64,000 nucleotides of DNA from Bactericera cockerelli (taxonomy: Eukaryota > Arthropoda > Insecta > Hemiptera > Triozidae), in assembly GCA_024516035.1 (NCBI GenBank), contig CM044964.1, forward strand, positions 25,013,452-25,077,451. The letters are read 5' to 3'. The translations under genes were made by a program, and so were the position numbers. A model generated the notes under the pieces. The model did no database searches. It was not told where the DNA came from and saw only the letters and a list, made by a program, of their open reading frames with translations. Positions 1 to 13,490 of this stretch are shown here, piece by piece. Each line of letters starts with the position of its first letter. Position 1 is the stretch's first letter.

Positions 1-1320
1 TTCAAAGGGGACAAAAACGCAACAAGAAAGTACCGGGATTGAACGGTTATACTATACTATAATGATTTATGAAGCGCATGAGCCATATGTCCTACTAACC
101 TTGATATTAGACAGTTAAAACGAAGAATTACAACAACAAAAAAATATATTTTCACTTTTTCTTTTAAAAAAGTTCAAGTGATTTTAAATTTTAAATTCGC
201 GGGTTTGAAAGGTTAGACTGCCCTGACATGGCCATCAAAGCTATGGCAGTCTACAACGTTGCCAGATCAAAGACGCGTTCACATCAACGACTGGGACTAG
301 AAATTTTTTTTGAATTTAATTTCAAATTTAAATTTGTTTTTTTTTACTTTTTAATAAAATATGAAAAAATAATCTCTGTTATAATTGAAGTAACTTCTTA
401 GTTGTAAAACAATAGAACAATAACTCAATTCAATAATGAACAAAACTGTAGTGGTCAAGTTGGAAAACCACTCTCTTGAGGAGCATAGGAAACCACTATC
501 ATCTCAACTAAGGAATAATGTGAAAGCTCCCAGTTCTCAGTAGACAGAAGTCAGTAAAACACAAACTGGTAAGTCTCCTGAAGTTTATGATATCCTTAAA
601 GGGGTGTTATTATTATCAAACAATCGTAAATTCACCAAAATAAATATCTCAGCTAGTCCTATTCATGAAAGTACCAAGTTATAAAGCTTAGCTTATTCCT
701 GCACCATTAGCTAAGTGGGTTCAAAACCCAGAGCCACCAAATATTTCTATTCATAATTTGATTACTGTTGTTTGTAACTGACAACTTCTGCTGCATTGTT
801 GTTGACTCATGTATCAGAGGGAAGACCTACTCTGGGATAGGTAAGCTACAACATAGACTACAAACATTTAAAGTACCTAGCTGCTGTTTCATGGCTTCAA
901 AATAATAACTGCTATAGAGCACTAAGAAAAAAAGTAGCATTTGGCCTAGTGCAAAAGAACTCGTGTAGAGTAAGGGTAAACAATGATAGTGCAATGTCAC
1001 ATTGAATACACTCGGTTCCATACAAATTAGGTACAGGGTTAAACAACTTCCAGAACAACCTTAAGTTGAATTTGTGGTTATGAATCTATATACACAGTTA
1101 TCCAAAAGTAAACTTCCTAAAGTCGATATTGTTTTAAGTGATGTAAACAATTTCAATTTCTATGAATTCAGTTTATTGTACAGTGTGTTCCCAGAACAAT
1201 AGTTCTATAGAGGTAGGTCCAGCACACCATGAACTTATTATCATATAATCCCAACTTGCTGTGTGCCACTCCCTAGTTGATTAGGTGGCCCTTGCTACTA
1301 CCTACTTTATACGTATACTA
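1..1320. other. AT-rich 5' flank of SMC4, no gene seen
   Basis: No open frame here resembles a protein I recognise. Short A/T runs and a decayed SINE body (800-925) are the only visible structure. The promoter and first non-coding exon of SMC4 may lie here or further upstream, but I see no core-promoter motif I would defend. Confidence 0.5.
800..925 (+). mobile_element. Degenerate SINE-A body fragment
   Basis: The stretch matches, with many changes, the body of the tRNA-derived SINE at 4312-4610: the 'cagaggg..gcatactagggatgggtaggctacaacacagac' region followed by 'ctcctgtttcatggct'. The tRNA-like head is absent. It is more diverged than the other SINE-A copies, so probably an old insertion. 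Confidence 0.55.
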
Positions 1321-1543
1321 TTAACACGTATGAGACGGCATGCCCACCGGTGGGTCACATTTTTTTTTTTCAATTTCCCTTATAACGTGACCCACCGTTG
1401 GGCAACTGGGCACAGATAATGCTATTTTTAATATATTTTTGTACTCGCTAGTCCCTTTTTTTGTCATATTTGGTACACACCCTATTTAGAAGCCTTCCCA
1501 GCGTACAAACTATAGAAAATAGGACCCGTCTCATACGTGTTAA
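1321..1543. mobile_element. TTAA-flanked MITE, family A copy 1
   Basis: The element occupies 1325-1539 between two TTAA tetramers (1321-1324 and 1540-1543). Its ends are inverted repeats beginning CACGTATGAGACGG. Inside lies the palindrome CCCACCGGTGGG near the left end and a related one (gacccaccgttgggc) about 50 bp further in. Exact TTAA duplication with CAC-starting termini is typical of piggyBac-type elements; there is no transposase, so it is non-autonomous. An inverted second copy is at 53144-53375. Confidence 0.75.
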
Positions 1544-2112
1544 CACATTAAGCACCATGGTGATATTTGCTCTCCTACCAGGCCAAGCCATTAATTTTAT
1601 TGTTTATGCCAAGGCTGCTGGATTTTGATGTTTCAAACTCAACAAAACAAGGTGTATGAAATAAGACACACCTGACAGTGAAGGATTTGGTAGCAGTATA
1701 GGAAAAAAGATAAACTTGGGGTGAGGGATCTATCAGTGGTGTATCATAAATGATACACATGGTGCTCAATGTGTTATAATAATAATAATAATAATAATAA
1801 TTGTTTTTATTCATATTTTCATACTATGTCACATCATCTACCTCCTCTTAAGTACTCTTGTACTTTTCGGGAGATAGGGTACATTTTACAATATATGTTA
1901 AATCATTTCTTCATGAATCTATGTCTTCCATATTGATTTAAATTTCATTATTGCAATTTATCAAATATTTTTTAATCTCTTTCTTCATTTTATTTTCATT
2001 TAAAATATTTCTCAGATTTGTTGGAATGTTATTTAGCATAGTTGGGATTTGAAAAGATCTTATTGTTAATTATTGTATTTCATGTTTGTTTACCAGTTTG
2101 TTTTGTTTTAGG
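1544..2112. other. Proximal SMC4 upstream region with a short (TAA)n microsatellite
   Basis: AT-rich DNA with a (TAA)n tract at about 1777-1802. It ends in a likely 3' splice site (ttgttttgttttag at 2098-2112), so the start codon at 2130 probably sits in a second exon whose 5' UTR begins near 2113. No coding sequence is seen. Confidence 0.45.
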
Positions 2113-2129
2113 TAGGTTATACAAAAAAA

Positions 2130-2351
2130 ATGGTATCAAAAAGCAGTGAAATGGCAGAAGATGGTTTGGAAGATCAGTGTCCCTCCGATGAAGAGGGAGG
2201 CTACTACATAGGAAGAGTTTTCATTCCTCCACCACCACCAAATATTAAGAAGTTTAAAACAAAAGGACATCCTCGACTGATAATTCATTCAATTGAAATG
2301 AACAACTTCAAGAGCTACACAGGAACTGAGATATTGGGCCCATTCTGCAAG
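2130..2351 (+). CDS. SMC4: SMC4 exon 1 (residues 1-74), N-terminus
   Basis: This exon carries the start codon, an acidic leader, a PPPPP stretch, then [18 protein letters not shown], the conserved beta-strand region preceding Walker A in SMC proteins. It ends AAG|gtaatg in phase 0. A possible acceptor lies at 2111-2112, so the exon probably begins in 5' UTR. Confidence 0.9.
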
Positions 2352-5300
2352 GTAATGATTTTTTTATCTTCTTAAATAACAAACCACATTGTGCCAAGGC
2401 CTGTGCACACAGTTAGTTTATTGAGGCGTGGACAACTCTTAGTCAATATTTTAATTTTCCGCTATAATACAATCAAAGTGACACAAATGCACACACATAC
2501 CCCCACTCACACAATCTTAATCCAACAGTTGTCTTGGTGCCAATATTATGTCAAAATCTCAAATATTTGACTCAAGAAAAAAAAAATCAATTTCCAAAGA
2601 GAGTCTAGCTAAACAATATTATGTCAAAATCTCAAATATTTGACTAAAAAAAAATTCAACTTCCAAGGAGAGTCTAGCTAAACAATTTATTTCTAACTTG
2701 ATCCACTAAAACAACACCAACTCTATTTAATCAACTTTTAATATCCTCTCTGTTTTCAGTCCTTCAATGCTATCATTGGGCCCAATGGTAGTGGTAAATC
2801 CAACGTGATAGATGCGATGTTGTTTGTGTTTGGGACAAAATCTTCACAGATCCGAGGCACAAACAATCACTCAGTGATCCATTACTCCAAGGAAGCAGGG
2901 TCTGCTGATGACTGCTTTGTAAGAAAATGAATAATGATAGTAATGATAATATTAGATCTAATAAGGGCACACAAAACTATTAATCCCAGAACTATTTAAT
3001 ATTTTTCCAATGTTTAACAACTTTCAAATACTAACATTCTCACCCCATCTTCACATTCAACACCCCGCACTTTCTTCCTCATCCTCCTCATTCTTATTGA
3101 CACGGACACCCTTGTCAATTGTTATCACCCTTGTATTGATCTAGAAATTTTAAGGCTGTTACTGATAGATATGAAAATGTAATGAAGAAAATAGAGTAGA
3201 ATGACAAGAGTAGAATTTTCTTCATTAAATTCTTTATTCTAATGTAGTCAGAAGATGAAATTATAGTCCCTTTATTTTAGCATTTTTATGTGATTAATTC
3301 AAATTTATGAAGAGAAAAATTGATAAATCAGGTGATTTTCAATAGAAACATATGCTACCTGGATTAACAGACTAGTGCCTATATTTTTTTACTTTCCTTA
3401 TCCTATAATAAGGAAAGTATTGTATTCGTCGAAAATTTGACCTACCCAGTTTTTCACATTTCTGGACGAATTATAGCCTCAGGATACCAAAAAAGTTGTT
3501 TTCAGCCATTGGTCCGTGCGTCTGTCTGTCTGTCTGTCTGTCTGTCTGTGTGTAAACAGGATATCTCGAGAACGGTAAGAGCTAGAGACTTGAAATTTGG
3601 TATGCTAATTATAATTATACACCAGACGAACCACGAAACTTTTGGTTGCAATCGGCCGCAGACTGCGGCCGCAGGACCGCAAATATTGGCCGCAAGTGCC
3701 GCTTCTTTGAATTGGTTAAAGATACAAAAAAATATTAGAGAACAATTATGTCTTAGATTAAAAAAATAATAGGGGTCTCTTCTGATCATTTTTTTGATAT
3801 CTTGAACTTTTTGGACCTCGGCCCTAATTTACCGGTATTTTGGGGGGGACCCGCTTTGATTAACTGTTTTATTATTTATCGTAGATGGGGGTTGTGACAT
3901 ATCAAATCCAATGATTTTGAGGTGCTGATTACGAATTTGATATTGATTTTTAGCTAAATGTTATCTTTGAGTCACCAGTAGCTTTTGGTCCTGTTCCAAT
4001 TCCTTATAATTATGATAAGGAAAGTCGTGTGATGTTTACACCAGATTTTTTTTTTTTTTAAATTAATTCATTGATGCCTTCTACTGCCTACAATATTTGA
4101 ATACTGCCCATGGTTCAGATATCATGAGTCAAATCTTGAGTTGGGCAGAATTTTCCAACAGAAATTTCTGTTCCCTCCAAAGTAAAAAAGACAAATGAAG
4201 TTGTCAATTCCAACCACACCAAGGCTGGGTGTCGTTAATGTGGCTAGCTGGTACAATTCCAAGCTAATGTTATTGCCTATGGTCTTATACAGTGTTGAAC
4301 GTGAAAAAGCGCGCGAATAGCTCAGTGATTAAGCACTCGCTTGCCATGCGAAAGGTCCTGGGTTCGATCCCCCGTGCCGACAAAAAATTGTATTCGTAAC
4401 TTGGTTACAATTGTTTGTAAGGGATACTTTCCGGTGCGCTCGTGTTGACCCAGCACCTAATTGGGAAGTATTGTGTCACTTCTCGTCCATCAGAGGGGAG
4501 GCATACTAGGGATGGGTAGGCTACAACACAGACCACAAGCATCTACAGTAGCTCCTGTTTCATGGCTACAAAATAAAAACGGCTGTGAAACACTCATCTT
4601 TTTTTTAATACCGAAATTCTTTTCTCCTATATCCAGGTTTCTCTTATAAAGAGGTCATTTTCCCTTAAAGAAAGGTAAATTTGACCTGGAATCCTGGAAA
4701 TTATTCTCTTAAATCCAGGTTCGAATGTGGCAATCTTTTCTACCATCCCCTATTCTAATTTGGTGCCATATTATAGCTTTTAAATTTCTTTTATATCCAG
4801 GTTTCTCTTATTTCTCTTATAAAAAAATAATTTAATTGGTCTTACTGCTGGAATAATGGGACTTTCATAGTCTTAATCGGGCAGTATAAATAAGGCAATA
4901 TTATTATTAAATTATTCTGTTCCAGGTGACGGTGCAGTTTGTAGAGATTATTGACAGGGACAGTAATAGCTATGATATTGTTCCAAACTCCGAGATTCGC
5001 ATCACGAGAAGAGCTTTCAGATACAAGACCATCTCTTTCTACTTCATCAACGAACAGCCTGTACGATTCAAAGATATTGAAAAGGTAAATATTGTTTAAT
5101 TTTTCCATCATATAGATATTATTTAAATTAATATCATAATAATAAAAAAAAATATACTTAGATGTATGTAGCAATAAGTAATGGTACAATTTAAATTAAT
5201 TAAACTTTTTATTTATTTATTTGAACAATATACAGGCATATTTACCCTGTACTAACTAATTTTACAGTTAATTTCCCTAACTAATTGTAATAAAAACAAA

Positions 5301-8300
5301 ATATAAAACTATCTAACATAAGACTATCTACTTATCTATATGTATATGCAATATAAAAAACATATTTGTAATATTAATTAGGATATTTTAAGACATGTAT
5401 GTTAAAATTGTTATAAAACACTAAAAATGAGAGCAATGATGATGAAAAGAGAGTCAGAAAAATAAATTGAAAATATAAAATAAAAAAGTCAAAGATTTAC
5501 GTAGGAGAATATACTGAGGAAACTGTGAGAGGAAAAAAAGAGTACTTAAAAAGAAAAATAAGAAGAAAAAAAATTGTAAATAAAGAAAGAAAAAAGAACA
5601 AGTGAAATAGAAAGACACCAATTTAGATTATTGTAACAAAACTGAGGCTGTCTTCCACTAAAGAGTATTACAGTCAAACCTGGATTTCAGAGAACTCTTT
5701 CCAGGTCCAATTTATAATAATAGTAATAAATTTATTTTTTTGAGTATAAATACAGTATGTATGTGCTCAACGTCATTACATTAAAAAAAAGCTTAAACAT
5801 AAATTTATGAAAAAAAAACCAAAAAATAAAAAAAATAAAAAAAATAAAAAAAAATAAAAAAAAAAACTGGGGGAGGAGATTTTGATCAATTGAGAGTTCT
5901 CTCCAGCGCCCCTTCACGCGCTGCGTCCAGAAATTCCTTGATAGAGTAGGGACAGAGAAGTATGAGAAAAGATTTGAGAGTGTTTTTAAATGAGTAAGGA
6001 GTGAGAGTTTTAAGGGAGTCTGGTAAAACATTGTAGATTTTTATGCCCTCTCCTAGGATGGATTTCTGCAGATTTTTGCCTCTTGTAGAGATGATGTTGT
6101 TCCTGTGTCTTGTGTTGTACAAGTGAATGTCACAGTGTCTGGGTAACTGGTCAGATATTTTGTGAATCAAGACACAGGAATCTAAGATTAGCTGCCCGTA
6201 AAGGGTGAGAATTTTGTGGTGTTTAAACACATCTCTACAAGATTCAAATCTCCTCATACCAAAGATATTTCGGACGGCTTTTTTTTGGAAGATAAATACT
6301 GACTGGGCACCGGAAGAGAATCCCCAATAGATCAAACCATAAATTAAGATGCTGTGAAAATAAGAGAAATACGCCAGCAGGGCGGGAGAGGAATCCACGT
6401 TTCTGCGGATGGATCCAATAGCAAATATTGCAGAGGCAAGCTTGCTCTTGATACCCTCAGCATGTGGCTTCCATTGCAAGGAACAATCGACTACTAGACC
6501 AAGGAACTTTACCTCTCTAGTTGGTTGAATTGAGAGGCAAGAGGTTCGAATAGGCTGTAGAGATTGAATCTGGTGTGGATTGAAATACATGTAGTTGGTC
6601 TTATCTACATTTAGTGATAGCCTGTTTGCTGAAAACCAAATGCTGATTTCCTCAAGAACAAGTGATGCATTGTTAAAAACATCATTGCGATTTCTGCCTG
6701 CTACAAGAATGGTGGTGTCGTCGGCGAAGAGAGTAAATCTGGCTGTTTGAGAGGCGTGAATGATATCATTTATATAGATAAGGAACAATAGCGGTCCTAG
6801 ATTTGATCCTTGAGGGACACCTAGGTCAACATTCAGAGGACAAGACAATGCATGAGTAAGGAGTCCCTTATCTATATAAGAAATTTTAGTTCTCTGGGTT
6901 CGGCCCAGCAGATAGGATTGGAACCAAGAAAATGTGTTATTATCAGACACGCCATAGTAACTCAACTTGGCCAGAAGTATCTCTAGGTCGACCTTTTCAA
7001 AAGCCCGGCTCAGATCGCAAAACAGTCCCACACAGTGCTGATTAGAGGATAGGAAAGAGTCCAAAGTACGGAGAAAGTTAGAGACAGCGTCCGAAGTAGA
7101 ACGACCAGCACGAAAACCATACTGTTCGTTAATGAGTATGTTATGAGAACTAAGGTAAGAGCCTAAACGCATATCAACCAACTTTTCCAGTACTTTAGAG
7201 AAACTATTAAGCAAAGAAATTGGGCGAAAGTTAATTACAGCTGAGGTTAACCCTTTCTTATGAATAGGAGTGACGACAGAAGTCTTAAATTGAGTGGGAA
7301 AAATGCCCTCGGAAAAAGAAGTATTAAAAATATGAGATAGATGGGATGCTATAGGAACAACAGAAGCTCTGAGGATTGTCACAGGTATAGTATCTGGTCC
7401 GTGTGAAGATTTATTTTGAAATCGGCTGACAACTCGTATAACCTCAGTAGCACTGGTCTGTGAGAACTGAAATGATTGAGGGGGAGATAAATTAGATTTC
7501 CTGAGAAAAGTCTCGAAGCTTGGCGTAATTGAGGAGGAAGAAATATGCGAAGAGGAGGAAGGCGGAGAGAAGGGGAAGAAGAAATACGCGAAGGGGAGGA
7601 ATGCGGTAGAGAAGGGGAAGAAGAAATACGCGAAGGGGAGGAATGCGGTAGAGAAGGGGAAGAAGAAATACGCGAAGGGGAGGAATGCGGTAGAGAAGGG
7701 GGAAGAAGAAATACGCGAAGGGGAGGAATGCGGTAGAGAAGGGGAAGAAGAAATACGCGAAGGGGAGGAATGCGGTAGAGAAGGGGAAGAAGAAATACGC
7801 GAAGGGGAGGAATGCGGTAGAGAAGGGGAAGAAGAAATACGCGAAGGGGAGGAATGCGGTAGAGAAGGGGAAGAAGAAATACGCGAAGGGGAGGAATGCG
7901 GTAGAGAAGGGGAAGAAGAAATACGCGAAGGGGAGGAATGCGGTAGAGAAGGGGAAGAAGAAATACGCGAAGGGGAGGAATGCGGTAGAGAAGGGGAAGA
8001 AGAAATACGCGAAGGGGAGGAATGCGGTAGAGAAGGGGAAGAAGAAATACGCGAAGAGGAGGAATGCGGTAGAGAAGGGGAAGAAGAAATACGCGAAGGG
8101 GAGGAATGCGGTAGAGAAGGGGAAGAAGAAATACGCGAAGGGGAGGAATGCGGTAGAGAAGGGGAAGAAGAAATACGCGAAGGGGAGGAATGCGGTAGAG
8201 AAGGGGAAGAAGAAATACGCGAAGGGGAGGAATGCGGTAGAGAAGGGGAAGAAGAAATATGCGAAATATTTATATATTCAAGGGAAAATAACCTCTTTAT

Positions 8301-9434
8301 AAGAAAAACTTGGATATAAGAGAAAAGAAAACTGTATTATTATATAAAAAAATATTGTTTAATATTTTAATAAATATCCTCTTACATTGCTTTTTTTAAA
8401 TGTATAATAATTTGTATTTGTATAAATAATAATAATAATATCGCCTTTTTTATACTGCCCGATTGAGATTATTAAAGTCCCATTACTCCAGCAGTAAGCC
8501 CAAGACGTATTATAATGTGGTAAAAATCCCAAATGGGAGGATAACTTGTCATGTCCCGGCTGGGTTTCGAACCCACGACCTCTGGAATCTCAGGATTCAC
8601 AGAGTGCCGCCTTTACCACTGAGCTACCGGGACAGAATATACCTTGTTTTTACTGCCGAGGTAAGATGTGGGTACCAAAAACGATGTAGGGGACAGCCCA
8701 CAAGGTTCGAAGAGATAGAAGAAAAATGAGGGCTCACTCACCTTTGAAGACTCATGCGGGGTTCACTTATGGGGTGCCGGCCGGCTCTTCTTGTGCGTCA
8801 AAGTGTTATATGGGTAGAAAAGATTACCGCAGGCAATAGCACCACCCTTTAGTTAGGACATTATTATTCTTATTTACTTCTTTGTTATTTATTTATTATT
8901 ATTATTATATTATTTCGCAAACATTTTTGACTTTTATTTATAAAAAAAAATCGACCTTTGGAATCTCTGGATTTACATAGTGCCGTCTTTACCACTGAGC
9001 TACCGGGACAGACTGGTATTGTTCAATTTCAATTTCAATTTTATTGTACTAAAGGATACATATTTTCTGTGTACAAACTTACATGCTAATTAACAAATTA
9101 AATTAAATCTAAGTTATATAATTATTAAAATAGGTATACCTGGTATACTAGTTTGGAACAAAGAGGATTTAAATAATTTGAGGACTAGAAAAGCAAAAAT
9201 AAAAATTTATAAAGACAAATAAAAACGAAAAACAGAAAAGGAACGAAAAGGTTATAAGAGGGAAACACAAGGATGACTAGAAGGTGTGATTGAAGACTAG
9301 CTAGTTAGTCAGGCTGCCCTGGAACTCGTCAAAGCTATAAGGAGCTAGATCTAGGTTGATCTTTTAGGTTTGCTTTGAACTCATCTCCTCGCAGTTCTTT
9401 GGATGCAGGAGGTAATTTGTTCCGTTAATAAATG

Positions 9435-9471
<37 letters not shown>

Positions 9472-11264
9472 TTTCAGCTCCTGAAACGCCACGGGGTGGA
9501 CCTCACGTACAATCGGTTCCTCATCCTGCAAGGCCAGGTGGAGCAGATCTCACAGCTACCACCCAAGGGCAGAAACCCGAAGGAGCAAGGTCTGCTGGAG
9601 TACCTGGAGGAGATCATCGGCACTAACCGGTGAGTCATTTCATACTTTACTAGCTCATACTTTAGTAGCAGATCTCACAGCTGCCGCCCAAGGGCAGGAA
9701 CCCGAAGGAGCAAGGGCTGCTTGAGTACCTGGAGGAGATCATTGGCACTAACCGGTGAGTCATGGCACTAACCGGTTTATATTTTCTTTTCCTTGTTTAT
9801 ATTATTAATATTGTCTATTTTTATATTTACCATTATTTGTCTGTATATATGTTCTTCCTACTAATAAAGAGTTTCTAAATAAATAAATAAATAACCGGTG
9901 AGTCATGGCACTAACCGGTGAGTCATGGTACTAACCTGTGAGTCATGGCACTAACTGGTGAGTCATGGCACTGACCGGTGAGTCATGGCACGAACCGGTG
10001 AGTCATGGCACTAACCAGTGAGTCATTTAAATGCTTCTTGCATCCTCGGTTCCCTTCCGGAAGGACGGTCCCTGGGACAAGTTTTTTTTTATATTTAATT
10101 AAACTAAATAAAACACTCCTCTTCTGAAGGAAAAAAAAATTCATACTTTACTAGCTCTTAGTCATGGCACTAACCGGTGAGTCGTGGCACTAACCGGTGA
10201 GTCATGGCACGAACCGGTGAGTCATGGCACTAACTGGTGAGTCATGGCACTAACCGGTGAGTCATGGCACTAACCGGTGAGTCATGGCACTAACCGGTGA
10301 GTCATGGCACTAACCAGTGAGTCATTTAAATGCTTCTTGCATCCTCGGTTCCCTTCCGGAAGGACGGTCCCTGGGACAAGTTTTTTTTTATATTTAATTA
10401 AACTAAATAAAACACTCCTCTTCTGAAGGAAAAAAAAATTCATACTTTACTAGCTCTTAATTTTTTTTTTTTTTTTTTTTTAAAAAAAAGATGAGTATTT
10501 CACTGCCCTTTTTTTGGTAGCCATGAAAAATAACTCACAGAATTTAAAGTTGCTCAGGAGGTTATGAAACGTCCAGAAATATGAAATCGGAGCAAAAAAA
10601 TATTTATTTTTTTACAAAAAGTACAAAAATGAACACTATACTTCCGATTTCTAATGTTAGAAATTTATTTGAAGTAATATTTTTACTTGCGAGAAATTTC
10701 TAATATTAGAAATCGGAACTATTGTTTTCGTTTTTGTAAAAAAAAAAAAAAAAAATTTGCTCCGATGTCATTACACGTGTATACAAAGTGAAACAATCAC
10801 GAAGAAGCATTGTGTCCATATTTGGCAGTGTTTTTTCTTGTTCATTCACAACAAGAGGGTTGGGTGGAAGAGATTGTCATAGGCAATAACCCCGCCCTTT
10901 AGTTAGGACATATGTATATATTTTATTTAATTTTTTCTTGTTTATATTATTAATACTGTCAATTTTATATTTAATTTTTACCATTGTTTGTCTGTATATA
11001 ATACGAGTATGTTCTGCTAATAAAGAGTTTCTAAATAAATAAATAAAACAATAACCTCTCTCCCCTAGCTACAACACGCCCTTCAATCTTCTGCGGCAAG
11101 AAATCGAGAACAACGAGACGGCGAAGGAGTCCTACCTGGCCAAAGTGACCGCAGCCAAGGAGCATGTGGAGGCACTGGCCGCAGATGTGGCCAAGTGTTT
11201 GGACTACTTCAGGAAGGAGAATGCGGTCATGGTCTTGCAACATCAGATCTGTGAGTTGAGATCC

Positions 11265-11304
<40 letters not shown>

Positions 11305-12298
11305 TGTTGCTTTCAACAGTTTCAACTGCATGTTGAGAGTCTTGTGTAGCGTGCGCCGTGTCATACTAAGTGCAGTACGATTATCTTTGCATGTTTGTTA
11401 AATGAACTTCTCACTTTCACATTTATCTACATTGTAATAAGTACCCAAACCAAATTGTTATCATTTAATCTTTTAACACAATCAAAATCTTAATCTGAAA
11501 CTAAAATCTGTATACAAATATATTTCTAAATCAATTTAAACAGTGCCTTCTCATTCCAACTCACTACCCTCTACAAAGTGGTGACCCCGACCTGAACAAC
11601 AACCCCAGCAACCAGCCAACCTCCAGCAGCTCCCAGCCCTAGCCAAGCAGTTCCTGGCCCTTACCAAGCTTCAACCATGCCTGAGGAGAAGAACCTCACA
11701 GAGCTCGCAACTCACGCAGACAACATCGCAGAAGCTACTCGCCCATTCGTGCCCCAAGTCTCAGAAACTTCAATACCAAGGGCTGATGACATACTTGCCC
11801 TCAAAAACAACCAACCAACCAATCAATCAACCAACCAACCAATCAATCAATCAACCAATCAACCAGTCAACCAACCAACCAATCAACCAACCAACCAGCC
11901 AATCAACCAACCAACCAATCAACCAGTCAACCAACCAACCAACCAATCAACCAACCAACCAACCAACCAACCAGCCAATCAACCAACCAATCAACCAACC
12001 AACCAGATCGTGATTTCATCACTGGCAGGGGAGTGTGTAGCGTGCGCCGTGTCATACTAAGTGCAGTACGATTATCTTTGCATGTTTGTTAAATGAACTT
12101 CTCACTTTCACATTTATCTACATTGTAATAAGTACCCAAACCAAATTGTTATCATTTAATCTTTTAACACAATCAAAATCTTAATCTGAAACTAAAATCT
12201 GTATACAAATATATTTCTAAATCAATTTAAACAGTGCCTTCTCATTCCAACTCACTACCCTCTACACTTGCAACATCAGATTTGTGAGTCCGGGATCC

Positions 12299-12334
<36 letters not shown>

Positions 12335-12905
12335 TGATGCTTTCAACAGTTCCAACATGCAGTTGAAACTGTTGAAAGTTTCACGGTAGTGTTTTTTACC
12401 CTCCATGCGCTGGAAACTGGAAAAAAATGAAAATTTCTAATTATTATTATTATTAATATATTATGAGTCCTACCTGGCCAAAGTGACCGCAGCCAAGGAG
12501 CATGTGGAGTCACTGGCCGCAGACGTGGCCAAGTGTTTGGACTACTTCAGGAAGGAGAATGCGGTCATGGTCTTGCAACATCAGATCTGTGAGTCCGGGA
12601 TCCGTTTTTTTTTTTTTTTTTTAGTATTGCTTTCTACTATCACAAAACAAGGTGCCTGGTTCTCCAGGTACCTTAGTGTGATAGTATAAGTGCATACTCA
12701 TATTCTTTTATTTTATTAATTTTAAGTACTTATATATTTATTAAGTTATTGTTATCCTAAACATTGTAATGAAATGAAAATGTCGTACCTGGCCAAAGTG
12801 ACCGCAGCCAAGGAGCATGTGGAGGCACTGGCCGCAGACGTGGCCAAGTGTTTGGACTACTTCAGGAAGGAGAATGCGGTCATGGTCTTGCAACATCAGA
12901 TCTGT

Positions 12906-12953
<48 letters not shown>

Positions 12954-13453
12954 AGCAATAATGATCACAGTATATATTTATTTATAAAATATAAAAAATG
13001 CTCTCCAACTCTGAGGAGCGGGGCACCTGTGAGTTGAGTTTTTTATGTTTATTTTTATTTCTGTCGGCCTCTTAGAAAAATATTTACTTATACAAATGTT
13101 TGGACTACTTCAGGAAGGAGAATGCGGTCATGGTCTTGCAACATCAGATCTGTGAGTCCGGGATGTCTTTAAAAAAAAAAAAAAAAAAAAAAAGAGTTCC
13201 AACATGCAGTTGAAACTGTTGAAAGTTTCACGGTAGTGTTTTTGCCCTCCATTTGCTGGAAACTGGAAAAAAAAAGTGAAATTTTCTAATTATTATTATT
13301 AATATAATTATTATGAGTCGTACCTGGCCAAAGTGACCGCAGCCAAGGAGCATGTGGAGGCACTGGCCGCAGATGTGGCCAAGTGTTTGGACTACTTCAG
13401 GAAGGAGAATGCGGTCATGGTCTTGCAACATCAGATCTGTGAGTCCGGGATCC

Positions 13454-13490
<37 letters not shown>

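Noticed and set aside
3502..3789. Open frame over the (GTCT)n tract
   Set aside because: Contains a microsatellite and DNA-element sequence shared between strands; no protein similarity seen.
11786..12013. NQPT-rich repeat protein
   Set aside because: It is a (CCAA)n-type repeat inside a small LTR element, open in more than one frame, and not an independent gene.
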